IMG/VR virus record: IMGVR_UViG_3300011271_000088
Span: 1 to 21,731 of that record
Reading direction: 5' to 3' (one strand)
DNA from: a virus
Length of the DNA: 21,731 bases
The position numbers were made by a program, and so were the translations under genes. Below, in pieces: positions 21,327 to 21,731 of this stretch (position 1 is its first letter; each line of letters begins with the position of its first letter). Below the pieces are notes generated by a model. The model was not told the origin of the DNA, did no database searches, and was given only the letters and a program-made list of their open reading frames with translations.

Positions 21327-21731
21327 GAATTATCCTCTCTTTCTTTAATCTACCGAATTCATCTTCTCCATTAAGTTCTCTGCTTTTTTTATCTAAAGTT
21401 CCATCTCTAAAATCTAATATCATATCTAACATGCAATGTTCCTCCGGGACAATCTCAAGTGCATGAAATACAAAATGATCACAAGTATCAGGATCAGGTA
21501 CAGTCCATAAATATTCAAGTCGTTCTTCTTTTCTATAATATTTAAAAACAGTTTGATCGTAGGCTGGGCGTGGACAGGTCTCAAATGCATAAAATCTGCG
21601 GCGTATTACATTTCCAAGTACTTTCTCTCTGTGTAGCAAGCCTACTACAAAAAAATCGCCCTTAAAGCGTTTTTTGCCTAATTCAGCACATTCCTCAAAC
21701 TGAGGCATATAATCTTTGCAATATTCATTAA
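21313..21731 (-). CDS. Unrecognised structural-cluster protein, 5' end outside the window
   Basis: The visible part is 139 residues, and the frame stays open to the window edge (NEYCKDYMPQFEECAELGKK...). The internal ATG at 21708 lacks a ribosome binding site, so the real start is probably outside. Residues include GKKRFKGDFFVVGLLHRE, RRFYAFETCPRPAYDQTVFK and YLWTVPDPDTCDHFVFHAL, an alpha/beta soluble protein with scattered cysteines and no transmembrane segment. I have a faint memory of similar proteins between portal and scaffold genes in podovirus-like phages but no function. It overlaps the scaffold start by 14 bases, so translation is coupled. Confidence 0.72.
   Translation of the reverse strand, partial: NEYCKDYMPQFEECAELGKKRFKGDFFVVGLLHREKVLGNVIRRRFYAFETCPRPAYDQTVFKYYRKEERLEYLWTVPDPDTCDHFVFHALEIVPEEHCMLDMILDFRDGTLDKKSRELNGEDEFGRLKKERIIHATN

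Overview
This window is a block of phage virion genes, apparently from an AT-rich tailed phage (or prophage) with short-tailed (podovirus-like) architecture. The strongest marker is a major capsid protein of the N4-gp56 family (19401-20351). It is preceded by a scaffold-like protein and followed by a dense run of minus-strand genes typical of the head, neck, tail and fibres. Start sites carry clear AGGAG-type Shine-Dalgarno sequences, and TAA, TAG and TGA are all used as stops, so nothing suggests a recoded genetic code and the host is probably a bacterium that uses Shine-Dalgarno initiation. I cannot name the host. No terminase, portal, integrase, polymerase or lysis gene can be identified in the window.

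Layout, in the direction of transcription (right to left): (1) 21731-20616, the end of an unrecognised gene cut by the window edge, then a capsid scaffold-like protein closed by a strong terminator. (2) 20549-18386, a 198-nt untranslated stretch with duplicated sequence elements, the capsid gene, a capsid-adjacent virion protein with an FCCH-like domain, and a second strong terminator. (3) 18365-13013, a tightly coupled run: a coiled-coil protein, a small FCCH-like protein, a putative head-tail adaptor, a small tail or fibre protein, a large hub/nozzle-like protein and another small structural protein. (4) 13005-10126, three Gly/Ala- or helix-rich proteins that look like internal (ejection) proteins. 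(5) 10176-9490, an island of four very small plus-strand genes: a ribbon-helix-helix regulator, two membrane microproteins and a cysteine-rich protein. It is driven by a recognisable promoter that overlaps a palindrome. (6) 9358-25, a fibre region: an 866-aa repetitive fibre, two small proteins, then two successive pairs, each a repetitive fibre followed by a glycine-rich protein (341+338 aa and 996+328 aa).

The most unusual part is the fibre region. The 996-aa protein carries eight 60-residue repeats in two super-repeats, and the 866-aa protein carries one more. Two of these repeats, far apart in the gene, share 53 identical consecutive residues, yet about 35 of the 53 codons differ, all synonymously. 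The two fibre/glycine-rich pairs look like an old duplication in which ends are conserved and middles have diverged, as expected for host-recognition structures.

The head and tail genes would build the capsid and the DNA-delivery machine, the three internal proteins would leave with the genome, and the fibre cassette would set host range. The plus-strand island looks like a separately controlled accessory cassette inserted between the ejection and fibre genes. All assignments are from reading the sequence; no database search was run.
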